The position numbers and the translations under genes are program-made. Shown here piece by piece: positions 9,545 to 17,852 of a stretch of 64,000 nt of DNA. The stretch spans positions 1,240,001-1,304,000 of the forward strand of contig NZ_JBHTKL010000001.1 of NCBI RefSeq assembly GCF_042675915.1, in the 5' to 3' direction. The notes below the pieces were generated by a model. The model did not search any database and was not told where the DNA came from. It saw nothing but the letters and a program-made list of their open reading frames with translations. Origin of the DNA: Thalassobacillus_A hwangdonensis. Its GTDB lineage: Bacteria > Bacillota > Bacilli > Bacillales > Halobacillaceae. The first letter of the stretch is position 1, and the number at the start of each line of letters is the position of its first letter.

Positions 9545-9808
9545 TTAGTTGTTCACGACGTCGCGAATTGCACTGCGATCGAATTTCAGTTTCGTACCAT
9601 CTTCGATTACGATGACTACAGTTCCCTCATCGAGCGCATTGATCTTACCATGCAGCCCTCCGATTGTCACGATATCATTTCCCTTTTGCAAATCCGCCTG
9701 CATCTGTTGAATCTGCTTCTGTTTCTTTTGCTGTGGACGGATAAGCAAGAAGTAGAAAATTACGAACATGGCTACGATAGGTAATAAACCTAATAGGCCT
9801 CCTTCCAT
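9545..9808 (-). CDS. yajC: Preprotein translocase subunit YajC
   Basis: 87-residue accessory of the SecDF complex: one N-terminal TM segment (MEGGLLGLLPIVAMFVIFYF), then the signature LLIRPQQKKQKQIQQM and a small beta domain with GDIVTIGGLHGKI-like sequence (here NDIVTIGGLHGKI). ATG 9808 follows GAGGGGGAAAGGA. Last gene of the ruvAB-queA-tgt-yajC run; the product works with SecDF encoded 5 kb away. Confidence 0.95.
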   Translation of the reverse strand: MEGGLLGLLPIVAMFVIFYFLLIRPQQKKQKQIQQMQADLQKGNDIVTIGGLHGKINALDEGTVVIVIEDGTKLKFDRSAIRDVVNN

Positions 9809-9823
9809 GTCCTTTCCCCCTCT

Positions 9824-10960
9824 CTAAAAGTTCTTCGCATTTGGTTTGTTGAAACCATATTGTTCAAAAAATTCTTCTCTGAAATCGCCTAGGCGATCTT
9901 CTCGAATGGCTTCACGTACATGCTCCATCAATTTTAACAGAAAATAAAGATTATGGTAAGTAGTTAGTCGGAAACCAAATGTTTCATTGGCTTTGACCAA
10001 ATGACGGATATATGCACGTGAATAATTACGGCAAGTGTAGCAATCACAATTTTCATCGATTGGACGGAAATCGCGGGCAAACTTTGCGTTTCTCACGACA
10101 AGTCGACCATTGGAAGTCATGCATGTACCATTTCTGGCAATCCTTGTCGGCAGCACACAATCAAACATATCAATCCCACGGATCGAACCATCGATCAGTG
10201 AATCCGGTGATCCTACTCCCATCAGATAGCGAGGTTTGTTATCGGGTAACAGCGGTGTCGTGAAATCAAGCACACGATTCATGACATCCTTCGGCTCCCC
10301 AACAGACAGGCCACCAATCGCATAGCCAGGAAAATCGAGTGATACGAGATCTTTTGCACTTTGGCGACGCAGCTCTTCATATTCGCCTCCCTGGACGATA
10401 CCGAACAATCCCTGACGGTCCGTACGCTTATGCGCTTCAAGACATCTCTCCGCCCAGCGGCTTGTCCGTTCCACTGACTTTTTCATATAATCATATTCTG
10501 CAGGGTATGGAGGACATTCATCAAATGCCATCATGATGTCAGCTCCAAGGGAATTTTGAATATGCATTGCTTTTTCAGGTGACAGGAACAGCTTTTCCCC
10601 GCTGATATGGTTGCGGAAGTGGACACCCTCTTCTTCGATCTGCCTTAAGTCACTAAGACTGAAAACTTGAAAGCCACCAGAATCAGTCAGGATCGAGCCG
10701 TCCCAATTCATGAAGTCATGCAATCCTCCAGCTTCCTCGACGATATCTTCTCCAGGACGAAGCCAAAGGTGGTACGTATTGGAGAGAATGATGTTCGCCC
10801 CCATACGCTCGAGCTCGTCCGGGCTCATCGTCTTCACAGTGGCAAGTGTGCCGACCGGCATGAAAACAGGCGTCTCGAAAGATCCATGCGGAGTGTGGAC
10901 TTTACCAAGTCTTGCTCCGGTCTGTTTACACGTTTTGATTAATTCATAGGTTACTGCCAT
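9824..10960 (-). CDS. tgt: tRNA-guanine transglycosylase
   Basis: Swaps guanine-34 of GUN-anticodon tRNAs for preQ1, the step before QueA. 378 residues, a full-length TIM-barrel enzyme. Visible motifs: DSGGFQVFSL near residue 93, MAFDECPPYP near 145, GGLSVGEPK near 218, catalytic FDCVLPTRIARNG near 265 and the zinc site CDCYTCRNYSRAYIRHL near 310. Sits 41 bases after queA, in the same operon. Confidence 0.98.
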   Translation of the reverse strand: MAVTYELIKTCKQTGARLGKVHTPHGSFETPVFMPVGTLATVKTMSPDELERMGANIILSNTYHLWLRPGEDIVEEAGGLHDFMNWDGSILTDSGGFQVFSLSDLRQIEEEGVHFRNHISGEKLFLSPEKAMHIQNSLGADIMMAFDECPPYPAEYDYMKKSVERTSRWAERCLEAHKRTDRQGLFGIVQGGEYEELRRQSAKDLVSLDFPGYAIGGLSVGEPKDVMNRVLDFTTPLLPDNKPRYLMGVGSPDSLIDGSIRGIDMFDCVLPTRIARNGTCMTSNGRLVVRNAKFARDFRPIDENCDCYTCRNYSRAYIRHLVKANETFGFRLTTYHNLYFLLKLMEHVREAIREDRLGDFREEFFEQYGFNKPNAKNF

Positions 10961-11001
10961 TATTTTAAAACCCTCTCTTTTTACCTACTAATATATCCTG
11001 C

Positions 11002-12027
11002 TCAAAGAATCAGCATTGCATCCCCGAAACTGAAGAAACGATAACGTTCATCGACCGCTTCTCTATAGGCTTTCAGGATGAAATCCCTTCCGGCAAGGGC
11101 GCTGACCAGCATGATCAAGGTCGATTTCGGCAAGTGGAAATTGGTGATCAGTCCGTCGATCGCCTTCAATTGATAAGGAGGATAGATGAAAATATCCGTC
11201 CAGCCTTCCGCTTTGACAAACGTACCATGATCTCTGACGATCGTCTCCAATGTTCTTGTCGATGTTGTTCCTACCGAGATGATCCGGCTGCCTCTTGCAC
11301 GAACGTCATTCAACTGCTGTGCTGTTTCCTCTGACATTTGATAGAATTCGGCATGCATATCATGCTCCTCCACATCTTCCACACTTACCGGGCGGAACGT
11401 ACCAAGCCCTACATGGAGGGTGATGTACGCAATCTCCACCCCTTTGTGGCGGATCTTTTCCAGTAATTCTTCTGTGAAGTGAAGCCCGGCAGTAGGTGCA
11501 GCAGCTGAGCCTTCTTCTTTAGCATAGACGGTCTGATACCGTTCACGATCAGGAAGCTGCTCCTTGATATAAGGAGGAAGCGGCATTTCTCCCAAGGATT
11601 CCAATACTTCAAGGAAAATGCCTTCATATTCAAATTTGACGACTCTGCCGCCATGTTCCTTAAGACCGGTGCATACAGCAGCAAGCTTGCCATCACCAAA
11701 AACGATCCTGGTGCCTTCTTTCACTTTTTTCGCTGGCTTGGCAAGCACTTCCCACTCATCCTTTTCCGATTGATGCAAAAGCAGCACTTCCACTTTTGCT
11801 CCAGTATCCTCTTTCACTCCATAAAGCCGAGCTGGAAGGACGCGGGTATCATTCAGGACAAGACAGTCGCCTGCATCCAAGTAATCGATGATGTCATAAA
11901 AGTGCTTATGATCAATCGATTCTTTCTCTTTATTCAAGACCATCAACCTGGAAGCCGTCCGGTCTTCCAGCGGGGTCTGGGCAATCAATTCCTCTGGCAG
12001 GTCGAAATCATATTGCTTGATATCCAT
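11002..12027 (-). CDS. queA: S-adenosylmethionine:tRNA ribosyltransferase-isomerase
   Basis: Moves the ribosyl group of S-adenosylmethionine onto preQ1 in tRNA to make epoxyqueuosine. 341 residues, full length. Conserved pieces: FDLPEELIAQTPLEDR at the start, LNDTRVLPARL near residue 57, GLHFTEELL near 182, HVGLGTFRPV near 204 and ITNFHLPKSTLIMLVSA near 292. ATG 12027 follows TAGGAG. Between the DUF2905 gene and tgt, as in most bacilli. Confidence 0.98.
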   Translation of the reverse strand: MDIKQYDFDLPEELIAQTPLEDRTASRLMVLNKEKESIDHKHFYDIIDYLDAGDCLVLNDTRVLPARLYGVKEDTGAKVEVLLLHQSEKDEWEVLAKPAKKVKEGTRIVFGDGKLAAVCTGLKEHGGRVVKFEYEGIFLEVLESLGEMPLPPYIKEQLPDRERYQTVYAKEEGSAAAPTAGLHFTEELLEKIRHKGVEIAYITLHVGLGTFRPVSVEDVEEHDMHAEFYQMSEETAQQLNDVRARGSRIISVGTTSTRTLETIVRDHGTFVKAEGWTDIFIYPPYQLKAIDGLITNFHLPKSTLIMLVSALAGRDFILKAYREAVDERYRFFSFGDAMLIL

Positions 12028-12045
12028 AGTAAACTCCTATTCGTG

Positions 12046-12246
12046 CTAACTTATTTTGCCGATAAAATAAAAAATCAATGATAAGATGATACTCACCACG
12101 ATGGAGGTCATGATCGGAAAATAAAAGGTGACATTGCCTTTCTTGAAGGACAAGTCCCCGGGAAGCTTTCCAATCACACTCCACAGGATTCCGACAATGA
12201 TAAAAACAATCCCTATTACAATAAATATTTTTCCGAACCCGGTCAA
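12046..12246 (-). CDS. DUF2905 small membrane protein
   Basis: 66 residues with two TM helices around a GKLPGDLSFKKGNVTFYFPI loop, diagnostic of the DUF2905 family. The start overlaps the ruvB stop by 4 bases (ATGA), implying translational coupling. The family commonly sits between ruvB and queA; function unknown. Confidence 0.9.
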   Translation of the reverse strand: MTGFGKIFIVIGIVFIIVGILWSVIGKLPGDLSFKKGNVTFYFPIMTSIVVSIILSLIFYFIGKIS

Positions 12247-13244
12247 GCCTCAGGCACCTCCCGGTGGAAGTGCTGATACGCTTTTGGAGTCACGACGCGT
12301 CCTCTCGGGGTACGTTGGATGAAGCCCTGTTGCAGCAGGAAGGGTTCATATACGTCTTCAATCGTCTGGGATTCCTCCCCGATCGTGGCCGCAATCGTAT
12401 CCAATCCGACAGGTCCACCACGGAATCCATCGATGATTCCGAGCAGGAACTTGTGGTCGATATGATCAAGTCCGGCAGGGTCGACCTGAAGCATCTCAAG
12501 TGCTTCCTGGGTCGTATCGAACAGAATTCTGTCCATCCCCTTGACCTGTGCCATGTCACGCACCCGCTTTAACAGGCGATTGGCAATCCTCGGGGTTCCT
12601 CTTGAACGTCTGGCGATCTCGATCGCTGCATCTCCATCGATACCGATATGAAAAATATCCCCTGTCCGCTGTACAATCGAACACAAATCTTTCGTATCAT
12701 AAAAATCAAGCCTGCTCAATACACCGAAACGATCCCGTAACGGAGCGGACAAAAGACCCGCTCTGGTCGTTGCTCCGATCAACGTGAATGGTGGCAGGTC
12801 GAGACGAACAGATCTCGCACTGGGGCCACTGCCGATTACGATATCGAGACAAAAATCTTCCATAGCCGGATACAACACTTCCTCGACAGAACGAGGAAGA
12901 CGGTGGATCTCATCGATGAACAGGACATCCCCTGCTTCTAATGATGAAAGGATCGCCGCAAGATCTCCCGCCCGCTCGATCGCAGGGCCGGAAGTTGCAC
13001 GGAACTGTACCCCCATTTCGTTTGCGATGATCGAGGCTAATGTCGTTTTACCAAGTCCTGGCGGTCCATAAAGGAGGACATGATCAAGCGGCTCGTTTCG
13101 CATTTTTGCCGCCTCGATGAAAATCCGCAAGTTCTCTTTCGTTTTCGTTTGACCGATATATTGATTCAGGTTTGCTGGTCTTAAACTGAATTCAATACTT
13201 GAATCGTCTTCCTGTAGTTCATTGGAAACCATTCGCTCTTCCAT
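12243..13244 (-). CDS. ruvB: Holliday junction branch migration helicase RuvB
   Basis: AAA+ motor that works with RuvA to migrate Holliday junctions. 333 residues; Walker A GPPGLGKTT near residue 60, Walker B DEIHRL near 110, GATTRAG sensor near 157, winged-helix end GFIQRTPRGRVVTPKAY. ATG 13244 (MEERMVS) parallels the B. subtilis start; a GTG directly before it has the better distance to AAGGAG, so the exact start is open by one codon. 17 bases after ruvA. Confidence 0.98.
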   Translation of the reverse strand: MEERMVSNELQEDDSSIEFSLRPANLNQYIGQTKTKENLRIFIEAAKMRNEPLDHVLLYGPPGLGKTTLASIIANEMGVQFRATSGPAIERAGDLAAILSSLEAGDVLFIDEIHRLPRSVEEVLYPAMEDFCLDIVIGSGPSARSVRLDLPPFTLIGATTRAGLLSAPLRDRFGVLSRLDFYDTKDLCSIVQRTGDIFHIGIDGDAAIEIARRSRGTPRIANRLLKRVRDMAQVKGMDRILFDTTQEALEMLQVDPAGLDHIDHKFLLGIIDGFRGGPVGLDTIAATIGEESQTIEDVYEPFLLQQGFIQRTPRGRVVTPKAYQHFHREVPEA

Positions 13245-13261
13245 CACTCACAGTCTCCTTC

Positions 13262-13879
13262 CTAATTTTTCATCATGAGCTGCAGCCCTTTGCGGACATA
13301 ATCATCCACATTCTCACAGTTTTCCTTATTCAGCTTCGGACGCAGTGCAGTCAATTCACGATCAGAATATCCTAGCGCCTTCATTGCTTCCAGCGCCTCA
13401 TCGACTGATTTCCGTTTTGCAGAAGAGGATGTCTTATCATCATAGAAAATCGATTGCTCATTCTCTTCATCAGGAAGCCAGACGAGCAGCTTTCCTTTCA
13501 AATCCAGAATCATCTGTCGGGCCGTCTTTTTCCCTACACCAGGGAATTTCGTCAGGAACTTCTCATCTTCCTGTTCGATTCCAGTTACGAAATCCGTCAC
13601 ACTGGTCGATGCCAAAATAGCCAACGCCCCTTTTGGACCGATTCCGGAAACATTCAACAGTTTCGCAAACAATGATTTATCTTCTTTCTTTTTGAACCCA
13701 TACAACGTCTGGGTGTCTTCTCTTACATAATGATATGTATGGACCTGTATTTCTTTATTCATGTATGCCTGAAAAGCATATGGATTTGCGCAAATCACTT
13801 CATAGCCTATTCCATTTGTTTCGATTACGACCGATTCATCATCGACGACGGTCAAATTCCCTCTGATATATGCAATCAT
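13262..13879 (-). CDS. ruvA: Holliday junction DNA-binding subunit RuvA
   Basis: Tetrameric junction-binding partner of RuvB. 205 residues: N-terminal OB fold beginning MIAYIRGNLT, helix-hairpin-helix segments LNVSGIGPKGALAILA and FPGVGKKTARQMILDLKGK, and a C-terminal RuvB-binding domain with EALEAMKALGYSDRE. First gene of the ruvAB-queA-tgt-yajC run. Confidence 0.97.
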   Translation of the reverse strand: MIAYIRGNLTVVDDESVVIETNGIGYEVICANPYAFQAYMNKEIQVHTYHYVREDTQTLYGFKKKEDKSLFAKLLNVSGIGPKGALAILASTSVTDFVTGIEQEDEKFLTKFPGVGKKTARQMILDLKGKLLVWLPDEENEQSIFYDDKTSSSAKRKSVDEALEAMKALGYSDRELTALRPKLNKENCENVDDYVRKGLQLMMKN

Positions 13880-13983
13880 TGGCTTCGTTTCCCCTCTACC
13901 ATGTCAAATTCTCCATCTATTGTAACACACAAGCACATGTTCGTATAAGGGCATTTGACTCAGAAATGCCTTGACGCCAAAAG

Positions 13984-14012
13984 AGCCAAAGGAAGGCGTG
14001 CTCCCTTTGGCT
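13984..14012 (-). terminator. Likely terminator of bofC
   Basis: Minus strand forms AGCCAAAGG / CCTTTGGCT around an 11-base loop, followed by CTTTTGG; 9 bases past the bofC stop. The T run is short, so termination may be partial. Confidence 0.55.
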
Positions 14013-14020
14013 GTGTGCAT

Positions 14021-14554
14021 TCAATATTTTTCTTTCTCACCAGAAAATTCAGCATAGGTTTCCATCACGTGCTGGAACTGCTCTTTATCGGTGATTTTGA
14101 TTCCTTCCTTCAATGCCTTCATCCGCGATGACTCCAGTTTTTCGACAGGTATGGAATAAAAGGATTCGATTACATCTCCATTTGCCGGCTTACCTCTGAA
14201 GATGCTCAATTGATTGTTCAAATCGATTCCAAAATATCCATCCTTCTTAACGGAAGGGGAGATGTCAGTGGAGGCTTTTTCGAAAGTGACGAATCCTTCG
14301 CCCATCTCTACAAATTGCCAATCACGATATTGAGCCCAGAAATCTTCCATCGACCAGATGGTCTGGACGGTTTCATCCACTTCACTCGTTCCATCGATAT
14401 AAGTGGTCTTCTCTTTCACTGTCAATTCCATAGGTTCACTAGCAACCGGAGCAGCACGATCGTCTGCATTGACATTGATCAGATCCTGAGGTCTGGTATA
14501 GATCAGACAACCGATGACAAGAAGGAAAGTCAATGTATATCTTAAAGGTCTCAT
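14021..14554 (-). CDS. bofC: BofC, intercompartmental signalling factor for pro-sigma-K processing
   Basis: Forespore protein secreted to the intermembrane space, where it restrains the SpoIVB protease and so times sigma-K activation through SpoIVFA/FB. 177 residues: an N-terminal signal-like TM segment (RPLRYTLTFLLVIGCLIY) then a soluble domain with EKTTYIDGTSEVDETVQTIWSMEDFWAQY and KDGYFGIDLNNQLSIFRG. ATG 14554 lies 6 bases after GAGGTG; the frame runs three codons further without a better start. The pathway's other players, spoIVFA and spoIVFB, are at 25.7-27.3 kb. Confidence 0.93.
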   Translation of the reverse strand: MRPLRYTLTFLLVIGCLIYTRPQDLINVNADDRAAPVASEPMELTVKEKTTYIDGTSEVDETVQTIWSMEDFWAQYRDWQFVEMGEGFVTFEKASTDISPSVKKDGYFGIDLNNQLSIFRGKPANGDVIESFYSIPVEKLESSRMKALKEGIKITDKEQFQHVMETYAEFSGEKEKY

Positions 14555-14573
14555 AGTTATCACCTCAAATAAA

Positions 14574-14614
14574 AATAGCTTCCATTTCCAGTTTGCCCAG
14601 AAATAGAAGCTATT
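14574..14614 (-). terminator. Terminator of the yebC-family gene
   Basis: 15-bp stem (14574-14588 with 14600-14614, one wobble) then TTTATT on the minus strand, 18 bases after the yebC-family stop and directly upstream of bofC. Confidence 0.85.
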
Positions 14615-14631
14615 ATTATGAAAGGTGGAAA

Positions 14632-15384
14632 TCAGGACAGTTTCTCAAGCACTTCTTCATTCGCTTCGAAGTTATGATAGATGTCCTGAACATCGTCATC
14701 ATCTTCCAGCATGTCGATCAGCTTCAGCATCTTAGCTGCCTGCTCTTCATCCAGTTCATTATAGGTCTGAGGAATCATCGTCAATTCAGCCGTCTCAAAC
14801 GTGTACCCGGCAGCTTCGAGCGCCTGTTTGACCGAAGTGAACTGATCCACTTCTGTATAGATTTCAAAGGTTTCATCGCTGGTTTCCATTTCCTCAGCTC
14901 CCGCTTCGATTGCTTCGAGCATCACTTCTTCTTCATCCTGCTCATGCATATCACGATCGATGACGAGATAGCCTTTTCGGTCGAACATATACGATACGCA
15001 GCCGTTTTCTCCGAGGTTCCCATCATTCTTATTGAATGCATGGCGCACTTCCGCTGCTGTACGGTTTTTATTATCTGTAAGCACTTTGACCATGACAGCT
15101 GCTCCGCCCGGTCCATAGCCTTCATAATAGAACTCTTCATAATTGACGCCGTCCAGATCACCGGTCGCTTTTTTGATGGCACGATCGATGTTATCGTTTG
15201 GCATATTGCTCGCTTTAGCCTTATCGATGACCATTCTCAACCCTGGATTCATTTCCGGGTCCCCACCGCCTTGTTTTGCTGCGACAAAGATCTCTCTGGC
15301 AAGTTTCATAAACACTTTACCACGCTTGGCGTCCTGCGCATTTTTACGTCTTTGAATATTCTTCCATTTAGAATGACCAGCCAT
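14632..15384 (-). CDS. yebC: YebC/PmpR family protein
   Basis: 250 residues starting MAGHSKWKNIQRRKNAQDAKRGKVF, diagnostic of the family; later GYGPGGAAVMVKVLTDNKNRT and FNKNDGNLGENGCVSYMF are also conserved. Long called a transcription regulator; recent work on YebC and its mitochondrial relative TACO1 supports a role at the ribosome on proline-rich stretches. B. subtilis YrbC is the positional equivalent. The proline- and glutamine-rich SafA is encoded nearby, but any link is only a guess. Confidence 0.95.
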   Translation of the reverse strand: MAGHSKWKNIQRRKNAQDAKRGKVFMKLAREIFVAAKQGGGDPEMNPGLRMVIDKAKASNMPNDNIDRAIKKATGDLDGVNYEEFYYEGYGPGGAAVMVKVLTDNKNRTAAEVRHAFNKNDGNLGENGCVSYMFDRKGYLVIDRDMHEQDEEEVMLEAIEAGAEEMETSDETFEIYTEVDQFTSVKQALEAAGYTFETAELTMIPQTYNELDEEQAAKMLKLIDMLEDDDDVQDIYHNFEANEEVLEKLS

Positions 15385-15481
15385 CGGACATTCTCCTCTC
15401 CATCAAACAAATGTGATTCCACTTTCACTATATCATAACCATTTGTTTGATTGAAGCAGTGCGGCTAAGGCTGGGTGACAG

Positions 15482-16057
15482 CTATTCTCCGCCAAAACGG
15501 TCGATGAATTCATTGATCTGCTCTTTCACTTTTCCAGGTGCCTGTTCTGCTTTGAGACGAGCATTCAAGTCTTTCATATGATCCCACCGGTTGTTGTTCG
15601 TGTATACGTACACTTTTTTTCCGTTGGCCATCTTTTCTACTTTATGTCGGACTTTCTGTGCAACAGAATGATCTCTTTGATCATATGGGTTGATCATCAC
15701 AGCAACCATGATGCGGTCTTCGGTAGCAATCGCCTGGGTCATCGTCACTTCTTTTATTTCATTGACAGCTTCCGTGATTCTGAGAGATTCTTCATTATAA
15801 AAACCGTTATCATGGCTGCGATTGGATTCACCGTATTGGGTGTTCCGGATCTCTCTCGTTTCATCCCGTTTATGATAAGGGCGATTCCCATAATCAGGAT
15901 CAGGTGTTTCCACTTCATCATTCTGTTCCCCAGATTTCATCGGCTGATATAGATTTTCAGTGTCATTCTGCTGTTTTTCTTGAGCCTGATCGTCCTGTCC
16001 ACATCCACCAAGGATGAACAAGGAAACAACCATCAATAAACCTATCCATCTGTACAT
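15482..16057 (-). CDS. YhcN/YlaJ-type sporulation lipoprotein (CoxA-like)
   Basis: 191 residues with a lipoprotein signal: MYRWIGLLMVVSLFILGGCGQ, lipobox LGGC with the modified Cys at residue 19. An acidic, poorly conserved linker follows, then the family domain (about residues 90-190: LRITEAVNEIKEVTMTQAIATEDRIMVAVMI, then HSVAQKVRHKVEKMANGKKVYVYTN). ATG 16057 has a clear AAAGGAGG site; the open frame 16 codons upstream lacks one. B. subtilis coxA lies between yrbC and safA, so this is probably its counterpart, a spore cortex protein. Confidence 0.88.
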   Translation of the reverse strand: MYRWIGLLMVVSLFILGGCGQDDQAQEKQQNDTENLYQPMKSGEQNDEVETPDPDYGNRPYHKRDETREIRNTQYGESNRSHDNGFYNEESLRITEAVNEIKEVTMTQAIATEDRIMVAVMINPYDQRDHSVAQKVRHKVEKMANGKKVYVYTNNNRWDHMKDLNARLKAEQAPGKVKEQINEFIDRFGGE

Positions 16058-16122
16058 AAAAAAACCTCCTTTGCCTTTAAGATGAGGCAAGGAGGAAATT
16101 TTCATTCTGTAAAATTATTTCC

Positions 16123-16866
16123 TTATTTCAATGGTTCCGGCCCAGGCGCAAGTGAGCGTTTATGTGCTGATTTGCGATGCATCGCTTCAATGATCTCTTT
16201 ATCTTTTTCAGGGATTTCTTCCCCTTTGATATGCTTATCGATCATATCATAACTTGTTCCCATTTCATTCTCATCGGTCTGACCTTCCCAAAGTCCAGCG
16301 CTCGGCTGCTTATTGATGACTGCTTCAGGAACATTCAGATATCCAGCCATTTCACGAACTTCACCTTTCGTAAGGTTGACCAACGGTACAAGGTCCACAC
16401 CGCCATCTCCATACTTTGTAAAATATCCGGTGTACCACTCAGCAGCATTATCTGTACCTACTACAAGGTAATTGTGATTGGTCGCTATCGTATAAAGTGT
16501 ACTCATACGCAAACGGGCCCTCAGGTTGGCGTCCGCAAGCTTTTCATTCGCTTCATTAAGCGTACCTGCCGCTTTCAACTGTTCTTTGATTGCTCCGAAC
16601 ATCGTGTTATGAGTGTCGGTCAGATCGACCGTCATATGATCGATCCCACACTCCTCGATGACCTGATGGGCATGATCGGCATCACTTGACTGACTCTTAC
16701 ATGGCATGATGACTCCGAGCGAGTTTTCCGGAAATGCTTTTTTGATCAAATTGGCTACGACTGCTGAATCGATTCCGCCACTAACTCCAACGAGCATCCC
16801 TTTTACGTTCGCTTCTTCGCCTTTTTGCTTCAACCATTCTACTATGTGTTCGATTTGTTTTTCCAT
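16123..16866 (-). CDS. nadE: NH3-dependent NAD+ synthetase
   Basis: Converts deamido-NAD+ plus ammonia and ATP to NAD+. 247 residues of the short, ammonia-using type without a glutaminase domain. ATP pyrophosphatase loop VSGGIDSAVVA near residue 28, then GTDNAAEWYTGYFTKYGDGGVDL near 140 and KQPSAGLWEGQTDENEMG near 185. The GGAG ribosome site lies 13 bases before ATG, longer than usual, but no other in-frame start fits. B. subtilis has nadABC near here; in this genome nadE takes that place. Confidence 0.96.
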   Translation of the reverse strand: MEKQIEHIVEWLKQKGEEANVKGMLVGVSGGIDSAVVANLIKKAFPENSLGVIMPCKSQSSDADHAHQVIEECGIDHMTVDLTDTHNTMFGAIKEQLKAAGTLNEANEKLADANLRARLRMSTLYTIATNHNYLVVGTDNAAEWYTGYFTKYGDGGVDLVPLVNLTKGEVREMAGYLNVPEAVINKQPSAGLWEGQTDENEMGTSYDMIDKHIKGEEIPEKDKEIIEAMHRKSAHKRSLAPGPEPLK

Positions 16867-16903
16867 GTCGTCGTATGCTCTCCTTTTTCACGTATAGGAT
16901 GTC

Positions 16904-17833
16904 TTATGATAGCATATCCAGAACTTTCTCAACAAATCTTTTCCTCTCCTGCCACATTTGCTCATATTCCACCAATTCAGCATCCATTCTTCGGTAGTCA
17001 TCTTTGAACCGTCTAGTCAAATGAATCCATTCCCTCATGAAGTCACTCGGGACAAGGAGTCCTTTCAGCCACTGTTTCTTATTTGGAACATCCCTGAAAA
17101 GACTGGTCAGTTTACTCCATGAATGATCGATATGGTGTAAATAACGCTGCCCTAGTTGAATGAACTCATAAACCTCCGGCCCCATTTGCAGAAGGTCAAA
17201 GTCAATCAGCTTGATTTCCCCTGTGTCCGTCCGAATGAAATTATGGTGCGCGACATCCCCATGAATCCACGATTTTTCTGTATGCGCTTTTTCATGAATT
17301 CCTTTCCAATTTTCATTACGGAACGCTCTTAAGGTGATGTCGCACACTTCCGCAATATCCTCATAAAGGTGTTCTCTACCCAAATTACGGAAAAGCGGAC
17401 GGGTATCGTTGAACACTTCAGCCCTTCGCTCGAATTTAATATAAAGCGGCGACCGCTGAATGATCGGCTTCGTCGTCCCGCGGCAACTGGTGTGAAAAGC
17501 ATAAAGAAACTTCAGTGCTTCCTGGCGGTCTCGTTTATACCTGAAGTTCAGTGCTTCTCCATCAATCCATTCAAAAAGCCCCCAATGATCCTTCCCATCT
17601 TCTACATACCGCAGACCATTCGGAAAAGCGATAGGTGCTGCACCATACGAGGAAGACGCTTCCCATTCTTTGAAGAAAAGATGTTGTTGTTCGAGCTTGG
17701 CAGGGTTACTATACGCTTTAAGTGCAAAAAACTGATTGCCACAACGAATCTTGAATACATGCAATTTCATCGCTTTGATATCATCGATCCCTAGAGCCCC
17801 ATGTTCATGCATAAAAGAAATGAGGCGATTCAT
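16904..17833 (-). CDS. CotS/YutH-type spore coat kinase-like protein
   Basis: 309 residues with an aminoglycoside-phosphotransferase fold, resembling the CotS, CotI, YutH and YsxE group of spore coat proteins. Unlike YsxE (54.5 kb), its catalytic sites look intact: Brenner motif HGDVAHHNF near residue 220 and metal-binding IDFDLL near 237. The substrate is unknown. ATG 17833 is the likely start but lies inside the palindrome that follows safA and has only a weak GGGG site; earlier starts would overlap safA coding sequence. Sits 19 bases after the safA stop, so it is probably made with SafA in the mother cell. Confidence 0.8.
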   Translation of the reverse strand: MNRLISFMHEHGALGIDDIKAMKLHVFKIRCGNQFFALKAYSNPAKLEQQHLFFKEWEASSSYGAAPIAFPNGLRYVEDGKDHWGLFEWIDGEALNFRYKRDRQEALKFLYAFHTSCRGTTKPIIQRSPLYIKFERRAEVFNDTRPLFRNLGREHLYEDIAEVCDITLRAFRNENWKGIHEKAHTEKSWIHGDVAHHNFIRTDTGEIKLIDFDLLQMGPEVYEFIQLGQRYLHHIDHSWSKLTSLFRDVPNKKQWLKGLLVPSDFMREWIHLTRRFKDDYRRMDAELVEYEQMWQERKRFVEKVLDMLS

Positions 17834-17852
17834 GTAGGAATCGCCCCGCCTC

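Noticed and set aside
14593..15438. Long open frame opposite the yebC-family gene (281 codons)
   Set aside because: The minus-strand product is a clear YebC protein; the plus frame is Phe/His/Ile-rich shadow sequence with no ribosome site.
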